Source of the DNA: Chara braunii
Lineage: Eukaryota; Streptophyta; Charophyceae; Charales; Characeae
Reading direction: 5' to 3'
Length of the DNA: 62,987 nucleotides
NCBI GenBank assembly: GCA_003427395.1
Contig: BFEA01000212.1
Location: 909,808-972,794 of the forward strand
Both the position numbers and the translations under genes were made by a program. Positions 32,037 to 43,822 of this stretch are shown piece after piece. How positions within the stretch are numbered: position 1 is the stretch's first letter; every line of letters starts with the position of its first letter. The notes under the pieces are model-generated. The model did no database searches. It saw only the letters and a program-made list of their open reading frames with translations, and had not been told where the DNA came from.

Positions 32037-33114
32037 TATGGCTGTAGAAACTGTTTGTGAGGAAAAAGTGGCTGATGCAACGTCGGTATTGGAGGGAGTT
32101 GCCTTGCTGCAAGGTTTCAGAAGACAGAAGAGATGGTAGAGAGAGGTTTGGTTGTTGTCGAAGAGGAGGGTGGAGTTGTGGTTTCCAAAGCAGGTGTTAT
32201 GATCCAAATACTTGGCAATTGTCCGGCATGTCACACACCCATGCATGCACGTGCCAAACAACTCTACAGTAGCCAATCAACGCGAACAATTTGTGGTCAT
32301 TCACCTCGAAGAGTAGAAACAGAGAGCATAGTCAACTTCAGACATTGCTAATGGTTCACCGCAACACCCAAGTCAAGTAGTATCAGTCTTCACGACAACA
32401 CCCAAGTCATTTCTTATAAAATTGTAAATGGTTCATTGCAAATTGTAAATGGTTCACCACAACACCCAACAGAAATAAAGAGCATAGTCAAAGCCCCTAT
32501 AGCCCTGATGAGTCACCACCTAGTATCTCGCCATGTATTCACTTCTTCTGCCTGGGTTGGGTTCTGATCCATTGAAAGGTCTGGTGACCTGAGAACACTT
32601 TGAATGGCCACCCAAGAGATCTCAGCCATGCCAAGACACAGCCACCTCTACGCAAAGCGTCTGCTGAGCACAATGTAAAGTCAGGAAATCCATACTCTAG
32701 AGACACTTTCCTTCGTTGGGTAACTTGGGTTGGTGAGATTGATTCCGAGAAGAAATAATGATGGTGGTAATAACCAAAAACTGAAATTGTTGAATTGTAG
32801 AAATGTCATATCAGGCACTCCAATGAACATACTGCAATGAACCCAGTCGGGAGAGAAGCTTGTCAATGTCAAGATACAGTATGTCTCAGCGCAGTCTCAA
32901 TGTTACGCATCATCAAGTAGCCCAATGTCTGGTCACCAGATAAGAGGATGGTAGGAGGGAGATGAGACTTGGAAGGTGGAAGAAAGTAATCATCAGCATA
33001 GCAGATAGATCTCCCTCGACAACCCCCTTCCTCTTCGGGCATCTCCCTTCGCCACATCAGCAGAGAGTCTCCTTTGACACAATCTGACAAAGAGCTGGTA
33101 TCACTCCTGTCGTC
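32037..33114. other. Unassigned interval between elements B and C
   Basis: Frames do not exceed 90 codons and none is recognisable. Any 3' LTR of element C should lie here, but no counterpart of the sequence right of 36991 was found. Confidence 0.5.
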
Positions 33115-33534
33115 CTAAATTTGAGGTCCTTTGAGAATCTCTTTATTCAAGGTAGGATCGTTACCCACCCTTGCTCTTTCATAAGCATGAACTATGTGGG
33201 GAGTGGTATCGAGAAGTTCAGTTCGTGTGAACCATCTGTCATCCTCTGTTTCTTGGTAAACAAACCTAACTCTGTATTGCTTCTGTGGACGACCTCTACC
33301 TCTAATTCTGAACACATCTTCTAATATTCGGTCTATATCATATGTGCCATCCATATCGGCCGGAATCATTGATCTCCGCGATGGAAATTGTTGACTGCTG
33401 ACACAAGGCAACAACTTTGATGCATGGAAGAACGGATACGTATGGAGGTGCTGTGGAATCTCTATCGTGTAGGAAAGTCCGCCCTCTCCGCCCTTGACTT
33501 CTAGGACAGGCCATGAGCCTCTGTACGCAGGCAA
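33115..33534 (-). pseudogene. Integrase C-terminus and chromodomain tail of element C
   Basis: A 139-codon frame contains F-H-A-S-K-L-L-P, Y-D-I-D-R-I-L-E-D, G-R-G-R-P-Q-K-Q-Y-R-V-R-F and D-R-W-F-T-R-T-E-L. It is the clearest chromodomain-like tail in the window. Confidence 0.85.
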
Positions 33535-34663
33535 AAGCTTTTGGGAGATGTTTTCCTCTGGTGCGAATTCCTTCGACTTACCCCAGACTAGGTCTCCTAC
33601 CCTAAACTGTGAGTGTTTGCGATGCTTGTTCGCCTATTCACTCGTGCGCAGCTGCCTCTTTCAAGGGTTTTCGACCACCTTGGCGACTTCCTTCTCATTC
33701 TGCAAGGAAAGCTCTCTAGTACCGGGAGGTAATCTCTGAATCTGATCCCGGTTCAGTCCCTCAAACGACCTTACGTGGTTTGAAGGACTTATGCAGCTCG
33801 TTAGGAGTCTGACAGGTAGCTAGATGTACACTGTCGTTATAAGCGCTAGCTATCTTGGGAAGCATCTCATCCCAGTTTTCTTGATCTGGTCTAATATACA
33901 TTTTGAGTAATTGCTGCAAGATCTTATTCATTTGTTATGTCTGGTCGTTTGTCTCTTGGTGACGACCTGGCGACATTAACAACTTAGAGCGGTAAAATTT
34001 CATAAGATCCTACCAGGTCTTGCTGGTAAACCACAAGTCCCGATCACTAATTATGGACAACGGTATGCCATGCATACTTGCTAAAGCGGTCTACTATGAC
34101 CATGACTTGGCTTTTGCCATGCCTACTCCCAACTTTGGAATCCATGAAATCAATGGAAACTTGCGGGGATAGGCAAGGGTCTGAGGAAACCTAAAGGTGC
34201 TCGTGTCGTTGTCTTGTTGCGTTGGCAGACTTTTCAACGGCGAATATACTCTATGAAGTCTCGACTTTTGCCATGCCTGCTCCCAACTTTGGAATCCATG
34301 AAATCAATGGAAACTTGCGGGGATAGGCAAGGGTCTGAGGAAACCTAAAGGTGCTCGTGTCGATGTCTTGTTGCGTTGGCAGACTTTTCAACTGCAAATA
34401 TACTCTATGAAGTTTGTTTTAATGCCAGGCCATGTATACGACATCATGAGGTTGGCCAAAGTCTTTTGCCAACCAAAGTGTCCTTTTGTATCATGACATT
34501 CCCCTAAGATCAAACTACGGATCTCTTCACTATTGGGGATGCACAGTCTATCAATGATGTTGGTCTTCTCAAAGAGTAGCCCGTTTGTGGTGCGATAATT
34601 TGGCTCACTATCAGGAGCTTCCTTTTGGTAAATCGCCATAGATTGGATCTTGTGCGCATGCAT
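33535..34663 (-). pseudogene. Degenerate integrase of element C
   Basis: The HHCC region is readable at 34663-34388 (H-D-T-K-G-H-F-G, then I-E-Y-I-C-S-stop and K-V-C-Q-R-N). The catalytic core is broken by frameshifts; the E motif region reads T-N-D-Q-T-stop-Q-M-N near 33930. A 154-bp unit is tandemly duplicated at 34111-34264 and 34265-34418. Confidence 0.75.
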
Positions 34664-34763
34664 CTTTTATCTTTCGCTGCAGGTCCGTTCCTATATCTAG
34701 ATAGTGTACTATCGTCCCGAAATAGTCATCTCTTCTTCTCAGATCATTAGTGACCACGTTGTA

Positions 34764-35985
34764 CTCCTCCATTGCCGCGTGTGGATTGTCTGGAGTTTGT
34801 CGGACGCCCTTATCCTGGTCGCGGTGTCCGCAAAGTGTTCTCGCAACTTGGCGAGAAAGTCAGTGAGGTGGGTGATGGTGGAGTATTGGATCATGTCATT
34901 CTCTTAGTGGGCTTCACGTGCGAGCGACCCTGCGAAGCTGGCCGCTTCCTCTCTCAGAGCCTGAATAGCTACCAAGACATGATCCTTGGGGGCTATGCTC
35001 TATAGGTACATATATGAATGGATGTTGGCCTCCCAATTGTTAAAATCCTCCCCATTCTTTCCACTATATGGCTCGGGGAAACGGACCTTGACGCTTTCTC
35101 GGTGGGGTTGGACCTCGTCCTCCTTGGGGGCTCTGCTAATTTGGCATCCTCTATCGCGCATGTACAAAACTTCTTCATCCTCCCTATTGCTCTATGGATC
35201 TTCCCAACTAAATGGGTCATCATGTCTAGCGCAAATTCTCGAAATCCATCTCGTACGGACTCGAGCGCAATATCATGGTCGCAAATATGTTTCAGCTGTT
35301 CTTGTTGAGCGAGCAGGATGGACTCTACACTACGGGACAGGGTTTCAATCTTTTTTCCCAACTCGGCCTCTTCCCCTATCTTTCTGAGTCGTGTTTCTGT
35401 CGTCTTCAGTTCTTTCTCCATACGATCTGCGACCTCGAGGCGCCTCCTTCTTTCTTGTGAAGGCGCAACTTCCACTCCTACCGCTTTTCTTGTTCCCTTG
35501 CTTTGTCGACGCAAGGGATCCCTTTCTGCTTCGAACTGTCTGTTGACCGCTTCTCTCTCTTCCTGGGGAATCATTAGCTCAGCCTCTTTATCTTCCTTCA
35601 ATGATAAGTTAGCTACCCATTCCTTTACTGCCTTGTCCACCTCCTCTGGTGGAGTCATACTGGAACTTGCTTTCCCCCTTCTCCGGATCAAAGCCTCTTC
35701 TTCTTCTTCTTCTTCTTCTTCTTCTTCTTCTTCTTCTTCTTCTGCCTCGACTGCAACCAACTTCTCTTCCTGCTCCTCCCACCTTTCCATCTCTTTCTCC
35801 ATCTGTTTCTTTTTGGTTGCTTCCTCTTCAAGTAAGGCCAAATTCTTTGCCTGTCTGATCAGCTCGTTCTTCTCCATCTTTTCCTTCTTCTCACGGAGAA
35901 CTGCAGCAGCCCTCTCTTCATGTGATTTGCTATAGGGGGTGGTGCTCGTTCTGGTCATGGTGGTCACCATGTTGACAGGGCACAA
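34764..35985 (-). pseudogene. Gag of element C with glutamate run, fused to RNase H end
   Basis: A 330-codon frame (35985-34993) gives a charged coiled-coil Gag N-terminus, including about 17 consecutive Glu encoded by a (GAA/CTT)n microsatellite at 35696-35742 and many E-R-R-L type heptads. Other frames down to about 34764 continue with capsid-like sequence. Beyond that point the minus strand reads Y-N-V-V-T-N-D-L-R-R-R, the end motif of RNase H in element A. The frame looks intact, but it is the N-terminus only and no capsid can be completed. Confidence 0.7.
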
Positions 35986-36090
35986 TCACTAACGATTCCA
36001 CTCCTCAACACGTAGACCTACTCTTTAGACTTTTGAGTCTCTATAGGACTACAAAGATCTCCCATCTGGTTCAGCCCTCTGATGTTTTCA

Positions 36091-36230
36091 CAACCACAGT
36101 CACCAAACTTTCCAATGCGGACGGATGCCAGTGCAACCACAATCACTAGTCTTTCCACTACCGTCAAATGCTTTCACAACCACAGTCACCAAACTTTCCA
36201 CTGCCGACGGATGTGCCCGCCACCACAGTC
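36091..36230. repeat. 86-bp tandem repeat
   Basis: CAACCACAGTCACCAAACTT starts at 36091 and again at 36177, within the leader of element C. Confidence 0.8.
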
Positions 36231-36990
36231 ACAGAAACCCACCTGGCGTCCACTTTGGGTCGGCACTCTGTCAACTACTCAATTCTAGCCTAAGCTACAC
36301 TAGTTTGTCACTACAGGACCATTGGCTGATCAGGAGGCATTTTAAGGAGGTCCCCCACAACTCCTGAGGAATTCTTGAACGTCGCAGTCAGGACGACGAT
36401 CACAGCCAAGGTCCTCTCAAGAGTTCGGGTATAGTGTACCACCCAAAGCAACCTGCCTGTCTGTACAGTCCTTGGGGTGTTTTCCCAGGTCATCTAGCGT
36501 CATATACACCTCAACCCCTACTAAGTCCCATGCAGACACTGGCTCACAGCCCTTATCTGACCACATACACAAAGCCTATCGACCTGGACAGAAGTGACTC
36601 GATGCAAAGATAGATGACAACTGACTCTCAGCAAGTACCAAGGTGATTGTGCATCATCCACAGGGCATAGGGAGAAGGCCTAGGGCTTGAAGGGATTATA
36701 CCGCCCCTCACTCCACACTTCAGCCTGATCAACGGGAAGGGGCAACGTTTGTCGGTCAACGCTGGTCAATCGCTTGGTCAAACCTCACCGGTCAACCCCC
36801 GGTCTATGCCGGTCAACTTGGTCAACGCTGGTAAGCTCCGGTCAACGTTGGCTATGGCGTTTTATTCTCCTCCCTCTCGGCCGGCTATGGCTTGCCTCAC
36901 CTTCATCACCTCTCTCTCTCTCTATCTCGTCTACTCCTCCTTCGTCCAACTTGTCTTCTCCTTCCTTCGAGCTTGTCCAAGGAGCGCCAG

Positions 36991-38146
36991 TGTGGTGAAC
37001 AGGACTCGAAACAAAATGATATAATGCAACGTAGCGCAGCGGAAGACTCAAGATATGACCTGACACATCAGATCCAGACTCGGCTCACACCATCATCATT
37101 ACACATGTCACACAGCAAGGAGGGGAAACATACACAGAAGAAAGGTACCTCCTTGCGCACACACATGGGGAAGACAACACGGATGATGAAGGGGGGAGGA
37201 GAGACGAAGATGGGAAAGGGAGAGAGGACGAGTAGAGCTCGTAGTCGTCCAAGAAATAGAACCCCGTCAAATGGCCAACCAATGTCTGTCCTAAAAAATG
37301 TCAAATCATGTCATGGGTGCTCATAGGTCCGAAATACTCACTGCCTGAAATCTCTCTCTCCCTCCTTGAAGAAGGAAAAAAAGAGGGAGGAGGAGGAAAA
37401 GAAGAAGAATAGTGGCTATGGAGGAGCGGAGAAGAATCAGGAGAATCAGGAGAAGAAGAAGAAGAACTCTCCTCTCTCACGCGCTCCTGATGACGATGCC
37501 ACAAATACTGACCAGTGAAGGTGACGACGCCCGATGCAGGTTGCTGCTGAAGGCCGGTCCCATGACTGGTATGAAGTCCCGGCTATGGCGCCCAGGTAAG
37601 TCTCTCTCTCCCTCGTGGACATGGCCTCCGCCAAACCTCTCCACTCCAGCCTACTCCTCTACTCCTCGAGCGCTGCTCGATCGCAGCTCTCCCCCTTCTT
37701 TAAGGATTGATGGAGGTGAAAATACTTTTCTACCAATCTTTGACGTTTTTTATTTCGCTCAATTAATTTTTTTTTTGCCATAATCTCTAATCTAATACTG
37801 AAATTGAGATCTCTCTTATCTTCGTCTATTACAATATTATATTGCTCCAGCAGCGTGACGCCCAACTGAGGCTCCAGCCCGAATGTCCTCAAAGTGGAGT
37901 ACTGGCTCAGCTATATACCGCTGGGCCTGGCTGAGCAGTCAGTCTGCAATCAGGACCGTCGGATCTGATGTCCAATCGATGGTCCTCATTGCAGGCCCAA
38001 GTCCTGGTCCAGTCCCATGGACGGACAAATCTGAACCTGGCCTACAACGGCGGAAACTGAAATCTATTGGTCTGAACAGGAATCTGCCTGTTCGGACAAA
38101 AGGAAAAGTATGAACCGACACATCTGAAACAGACAAAATAGTCCAG
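36991..38146. other. Unassigned, possibly LTR of element C
   Basis: Begins TGTGGTG after the candidate PBS, as the inner end of a minus-strand LTR would. Purine-rich and pyrimidine-rich blocks dominate. No second copy in the window supports the LTR call and no gene is seen. Confidence 0.35.
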
Positions 38147-39365
38147 TGAAATGACCCGCCAAAACACAGACTGAGAACACTGCTGATTTCTGAGTTCTGC
38201 CGCTGGAATGGATACCTTGCTGAGATTCCCGCATTCTGCTGAGTTTTCTAAGTTTGTGTGTGTGTGCGTGTGTAGGAACCTGCGTGCCTGCCTGAGTGCT
38301 TGTCGGCCTGAGTGTGTGTGTGACCCGCAAGGGTACTTGCCTGTTTGGGAGGCCCGAAGGGCCGGTACTTACCTGTGGTCGTGACATTGAGGGTTGCAGC
38401 AGGGGAAAACACTCAAGTGGCGGGCAAAGAGGCCCGCGACACTTAGAGCAACGGAAAAACAGTGAAGTAGCAGGTAGACCGGTACCACACCAAGTAGAAG
38501 TAGATGTGTCGGGTAGTAGAGGCCGAGCACAAGAAGACAAAAGTTGACATTTTTAGAGGCCCAGCAGTTGTAGGCTAGGTCTAGGCGGGGACCAGTCCAA
38601 CCAGTCTAGGTCTAGGGCCTGTACGGGCAATATCAGAGTCTGCAATGATGTTTTCCTCCGAAAGTTAGGAGGTACCAGTTGCTTGGAGGCCGCACGGCCT
38701 AGGAAGTCACCTCCCAAGAGGCAAGTAGGCAGCTATATCTCCGAAAGGAGCAAGGTGCTCCTCCTCATTCTTCGGTGTTCAAGTTTGGCGACGAGCGCTG
38801 AGCATTACAGCGCTGCTAGGAGGAAGGAGACGGGGAACTTTCACCTCGGCTATGGTTGAGCTCTACCGGTAAGAAGAGGAGGAAGAAGAGGGCTAGGAGG
38901 GAGAGTGGTGAGGTACCTACCTGGCTAGGCTGCATCTGGAAGGCCCCAGTCGGGGTTGCGCCGCACCAAGAGAGCTTCAAGGCAGAGTCAGGCATGATGT
39001 AGCTGCTTTGTGGTATCCTTTGTACAGCAGAGCGAGGCCCTAGTAGTCCGCCATAGCCTTGGCCTACATGACGAGGAGGAAGAGGGGTGGCCGTTGCTAT
39101 GGTGGACCTCATGTCGTGCCTGCAGTAGAACAGGGATTCCAACATTGATTCTGGTTCAGCCATTCCACATTATTATTACTATTATTTATTGTTTGAATAC
39201 GAGGGGAGGAGAAAAGGAGGAGAGTGGTTGGCGAAGAAGAAGGGAATTATCATTAGTCTTTGCTGGTGTACATCTTCTTCTTCTTTCTTTCATCTTCTTC
39301 TTCTTTTTCTTTCCCTCTCTCTCTCCTCTCAAGTCCATTCATTTCTTTTGCAATTGTACGGTGTC
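38147..39365 (+). repeat. Detached LTR-like copy of the element E family
   Basis: It aligns with 41157-42330 throughout, sharing for example GACCCGCAAGGG, GGCCGGTACTTACCTGTGG and CAAGTGGCGGG, with many small indels. It begins TG but loses homology near 39365 before the LTR end. It is a solo or truncated LTR, or the remnant of another copy. Confidence 0.8.
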
Positions 39366-39368
39366 GGA

Positions 39369-39394
39369 GCAAATACCCTGACAAGGGTATTTGC
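39369..39394. repeat. Perfect 10-bp palindrome at the LTR homology break
   Basis: GCAAATACCC and GGGTATTTGC are separated by TGACAA, exactly where the LTR-like copy stops matching element E. A second hairpin, GGACGC/GCGTCC, lies near 39526-39542. Confidence 0.8.
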
Positions 39395-41156
39395 CGGGGA
39401 TTTTAAACGTTGGACGATTGTCCGACTCTTTCATTGGATTAAAGGACTTGATGAGACTGACGTTTGCCAAAAATTTATTCAGACCTGACCCATGACTGAG
39501 AAACTAAAAGTTTTCCAGCTCTAGTCCGGACGCATGTAGCGTCCGGGAGTAACGGATGCGCTCGACAACGGCATTGTGCTTTCTCATGAATGTGTACTTC
39601 AAAATAGGCCAGGATCGAAACACCAGACAAAACCCACCAAAAATAATAAATGCTGAATAAAGGAGAGCACACATGGAACCAAGTGTGTGCCTGGCCTGGA
39701 AAATGGGCCGTGGGCCTCCTGGTCGCACACCAAAAATGGGTGTGCGGCCTGGGGGCCTGGAACAACCTTTGGGCCCCAAAACAGGGCCCGTGTGGCGGCC
39801 TCAGCATGCTACACCTGTTTGGACCCCTTAAGGGGCCAGAAAAAAAAACAAAACATTTTTGGGGGGGTCAGCATTGAACAGTGGGAAGAAAGAGTTGAAA
39901 AAAAAAAAAAATCATATTTTTCATGGGATTTTGCCCCCTATCCGGACACCAGACTTAAAATCTGAATGCACATGTGGATCTAGATGGTCTGGACTGTGAA
40001 CTGGATGTCCAGATTGTAGGCTTTGTAGCCATGTCTAGTTCATTATGACTTTTCAACATATCAAGTTAATTCTTCATTGACCTTGCTCTGAAAAATGTTT
40101 CTTATGATTCACGTTTTTTTTTTCCACTTTTTTAATTCTAATTGTTTTACTTTATTTTACAACTGCGATAAGTTTTTCATTGTTTTATATGAAAAAGGAA
40201 ATGTGAGGAATGAGCCCCTCAGCAATGCTTACGAGAGGCCGCACCCTCCCTAAGCGAAGGCAGACCTGTAAAATTTGGGCTTCGGATGCATCGAGTCCGA
40301 CGAGAGCAGAAATGGGTGCCCCATGGGAAGTTGCTGCGCACAGCATCTGCAACCAACCGACAGGACCCGAGCCCCAGGTGGTGGAAGATGCGGAGGCCCA
40401 GGCAGTAGGCCGCAGGCATATTCCGGAAAAGCTCGGCGTGCAAGTAATGATACAGGGCGCAGCCAGTCCAGGCAGTCTGTGAGCATCGCAGCCAGCACAA
40501 AAGGAAGTGAGGCTGCCTTACTTCACACGTTCTGGCTGGGTGGGCGTGGCAGTGCTGCTGGAGTTCGGATGAGCGCCAGACCAGAGGACAAGGGCGCTGG
40601 CGGGGCGAGAGGTAGCTGCTGGGCGCAGCTGAGCAGGGAGGCGCAACAGCCATAGCTGGAGGAAGAAGGCTATGGTCCTTGATCAGAAGGGACTGTGGAG
40701 GAAGTCAGGGGGAGGAAAGGTGTGAAGAGGCACTTACTTGGTGGAGAAGAGGTGGGCTGTCTACGGGGAGTCTTCTTTCCTCGACGGGTTCATGATCTTG
40801 ATTGCGGACCTGTTGTAGCTACGAATCTAGGTTGACAGGACCTGTCTGTTTGTCATCTGGGCGCCGATCACCAATATAGAAGAGTTACATTGTTGACATT
40901 GGTGATGGCTGGTGAGAAGAGGGCTTTCATTATCATGTGACTTCAATGCTTCGCATACTTATTTGGTGTTGTCTCGGTTTGCAATCTGCTTTCAGTTCGG
41001 GCTCAAAGTTATCTGGATTTCTATGGAATGCTGCAACCTGGATTATTGCCATCCGCGTTGCTCATTTCCTTGCAGAAAGTTGAACTTAAATTATGTCCAT
41101 TTATGCATAAATTATTTCCATTTATACCAGCGAGCCGAACTCAGTTGGTACACCTG
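39395..41156. other. Unassigned interval upstream of element E
   Basis: Contains G/C-rich inverted phrases around 39690-39800 and short A and T runs at 39840-39912 and 40100-40150. It may hold a degraded insertion that disrupted the preceding LTR, but termini were not resolved. No coding support. Confidence 0.4.
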
Positions 41157-42392
41157 TGATGACCTGACCGAACACGGACTGAGAGACACAGCTGATTTCT
41201 GGGTTTTTCCCATGGACTGAATGCCTTGCTGAGTTTCCCGCTTGCTACTAAGTTCTCCAAGTCTGTGTGTGTGCACACTTGCTGGTCTGCATGTCTGTCT
41301 GAGTGCTTGATGGCTTGAGTGTGTGTGTGACCCGCAAGGGCACTTGTTCGTTCGTTGGCCCCTCAGGGCCGGTACTTACCTGTGGCCGTGACATTGAGGA
41401 TTGCAGCGGGGGAAAACACTCAAGTGGCGGGGGGAAGAGGCCCGCAGCCCTTGAAGCAGCGGGGAAACACTCAAGTAGCAGGTACGCGGGTACTCGAGGC
41501 CGAGCAGAAGAAGACAAAAGTGGCTAGGTCTAGGCGGGTACCAGTCCAACCAGTCTGAGTCTAGGGCCTGTACGGGCAATATCAGAGTCTGCAATGATGT
41601 TTCCCTCCGAAAGGGAGGAGGTACCAGTTGCTTGGAAGGCTGAGCGGCCTGGAAGTCACCGCCCAAGAGGCAAGCAGACCGCTATATCTCCCGGCCGGGC
41701 GAAGAGCCCAGCCTCGTTGTTGGTGTGCAAGTTTGGTGACACACTGGTTGGAGCACTGGCTGGAGCAGCGCTAGCACTCAGCAGCGCTGCTGGGGAAGGA
41801 GCAAGGACACGGAGGAGGAAGAAGGCCAGGGCTAGGGAGGAGCGCCAGATGTACTTACCTGGCTATGGTGGCAGCCATCTTCATCACCTTGGTGGGCGCT
41901 GCAGCAGGAAGGCCCCAGCTGGGGGTTGAGCTACACCAAAAAGCTTCGAGGCAGAGCTAGGCATGGCGGCCTGAGCTAGAGCAGCCATAGCTGCTTTGGG
42001 TTGTCCTTTGGGCATCTGGGCAAGGCCTAGTAGTCCACCATAGCCTCGGCCTATGAGAGTGAAGAGTGAGCGAGGCAGCCATGGCTATGGTGGACATCAA
42101 GTGATACCTGCAGTAGAGGGATTCGGACATTGGTTCAGCCATTCAACATTGTATTATTATTTCTTGTGTGAATATGAGAGGAGGAGACAGGGAGGAAGAG
42201 AGAGTTTGGCAAAGAAGAAGAGCCTTATCATTTGTCTATGCTGGTGTACATCAGCTTCTTCTTCTTTCTTACTTCTTCTTCTTCTTCTTCTAACCTTCTC
42301 TCTCCTCTCAAGTTCATTCATTTCTTTCTGCAATTGGACGGCATTGTATTATCAGATGAATGTATATCACGAAATTGGCCAGGATCATAACA
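41157..42392 (+). repeat. 5' LTR of element E
   Basis: Starts TGATGACC and ends AACA one base before the PBS. A pyrimidine-rich CTT tract (about 42245-42310) lies near the 3' end. Partner copy at 38147-39365. Confidence 0.8.
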
Positions 42393-42393
42393 T

Positions 42394-42405
42394 TGGTATC
42401 AGAGC
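42394..42405 (+). other. Primer binding site of element E
   Basis: TGGTATCAGAGC, a perfect match to the plant initiator tRNA-Met PBS, one base after the LTR end. Confidence 0.92.
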
Positions 42406-42439
42406 GGATTCTACTTGCTGGTGAGAGTTGACTTTGTTG

Positions 42440-42489
42440 CCCTAACCCTAACCTAAGTGGTTGAGGGCAACACTTAGGGTTAGGGTTGG
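42440..42489. other. Telomere-like inverted repeat in the element E leader
   Basis: CCCTAACCCTAACCTAAGTG (42440-42459) faces CACTTAGGGTTAGGGTTG (42471-42488), an imperfect hairpin of about 18 bp with an 11-base loop, 35 bp downstream of the PBS. The motif is TTAGGG-like rather than the usual plant TTTAGGG. Confidence 0.7.
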
Positions 42490-43821
42490 ATGTAAGGGAA
42501 GTGGGGCAGCGTGGCTAAGGGAAGCTGCCCCCACCTGATTAGGTCGTGTGGGGTCGACACTGGACCCAACCAGGTTGATTGAGACTGAGATTGGGGTGGC
42601 GAGACATTCCATGGAGACTTCATGCGGCAACTTGAGAGAGGCGACAGTGAGAGGCACTCACACCTGGAACCTGATTCAAGGGAGACACTTGGCAACTTAA
42701 GGGCTGCCCTCAAATAGGCGAACTTGAGGGACAGCGGCCATTCAGCATCTACGGACTGCAAGTTGCTACTTTGTTCTTCATCATCGACGGGGGACCCGGC
42801 GTTGCACTTTGGTGTTGGAGTTAGACCCTCCTAGGAGATAGGACACTAGTGTAGGGGTACCGTTATAGGGGTCAGGAGGATCATATGAGAGGGGGGTGAG
42901 TTCTATTCATCTCGAAGCTCAGGCCACTCAGGTAAGTGTCGTGCACCTACGGGATCCCATGTATGTGTGCATGGTATTGATCGTCCTGTTGGGTTATTCA
43001 GGGTTTCTTTCCTACTCCTCTGTGGTCTTGATTGTGTGATTGAATGTGTGTGAACTACTTACTCACCTGACGGATGGAGAATGAACTATCTTGATTTGAA
43101 TGCCGAGTCCTTCTACAATGCTTTGTCTTTTCATCTCTTAACGACTGTAGTCTGTAGGTTCTGCCGAAAGTTGAGATTCGTTTTCAGGATGGTAGAGACA
43201 AAAACTTAGTCCAAGTGGGACTCCTCTTGGTTGGGGCTCGGTCACGACCTACGCGGGACCCCTGGGGACCCAGTGGGACCGGGCCCAGACAGGAAGAGCC
43301 CTTGGACTCGAATCTGTTAGACATTAGCCCATTCTCTTTCTGACCGGGATCCGGAGTTTATTCTTTTTGGTTAGGACACCCACTACCGAGGGGACCTCGG
43401 CTGAGACGTTTCGGATGCTTTTGGATCCATCGTCCGTGGCTTGACTCGCACCCTATACACCACTCGATTCTCCATTTTTGCATTTAGTCACTCGTTGTTT
43501 GATTTGCTGTACAGTCATGGAGCTGGTCAAATTGGACTCAAGAGGACCTCGTATGCAGTCTGATCAGACTGAGTCGCTGGATCAGATCTCTCATGTGAAA
43601 TTGTTTTTCTTTTTGTTGTTTGCTGCTCTCTAGTCTAAAAGTAATGCCGCTCCGGCTAGGAGTTCTACCTTCTCTTCTTTGAGCTTTTCAGTTTGTTTAT
43701 TTTCCCGAGTTCATATTTTGGTGCCCGTAGAGACTCGTAGACAAAAGGAAGAGAGAGAGAGAAGAGAGAGTGAAAACTTCCATCTTGAGGGACTTGCGTA
43801 AATCGGCGATGTAAAGGCTTC
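42490..43821 (+). other. 5' leader of element E
   Basis: About 1.3 kb without coding evidence between the PBS and the first gag-like frame, similar in length to the leaders of elements B and D. Confidence 0.6.
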
Positions 43822-43822
43822 T

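Larger units (their letters stand above)
33115..36990 (-). mobile_element. Ty3/gypsy element C, large internal deletion (minus strand)
   Basis: The minus strand reads leader, gag, then abruptly the end of RNase H, integrase and chromodomain tail. Protease, RT and most of RNase H are missing. A possible PBS starting TGGCGCTCC (about 36982-36990) follows a CA-ended sequence (36991 on plus reads TGTGGTG), but the LTR itself could not be confirmed. Confidence 0.8.

Noticed and set aside
32485-32530. CTGATGAGTC near 32507, resembling a second hammerhead
   Set aside because: No complementary stem II and no GAAA follow within a plausible distance.
35318-35935. A 205-codon plus-strand Ser-rich frame
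   Set aside because: Antisense shadow of the Gag coiled coil of element C.
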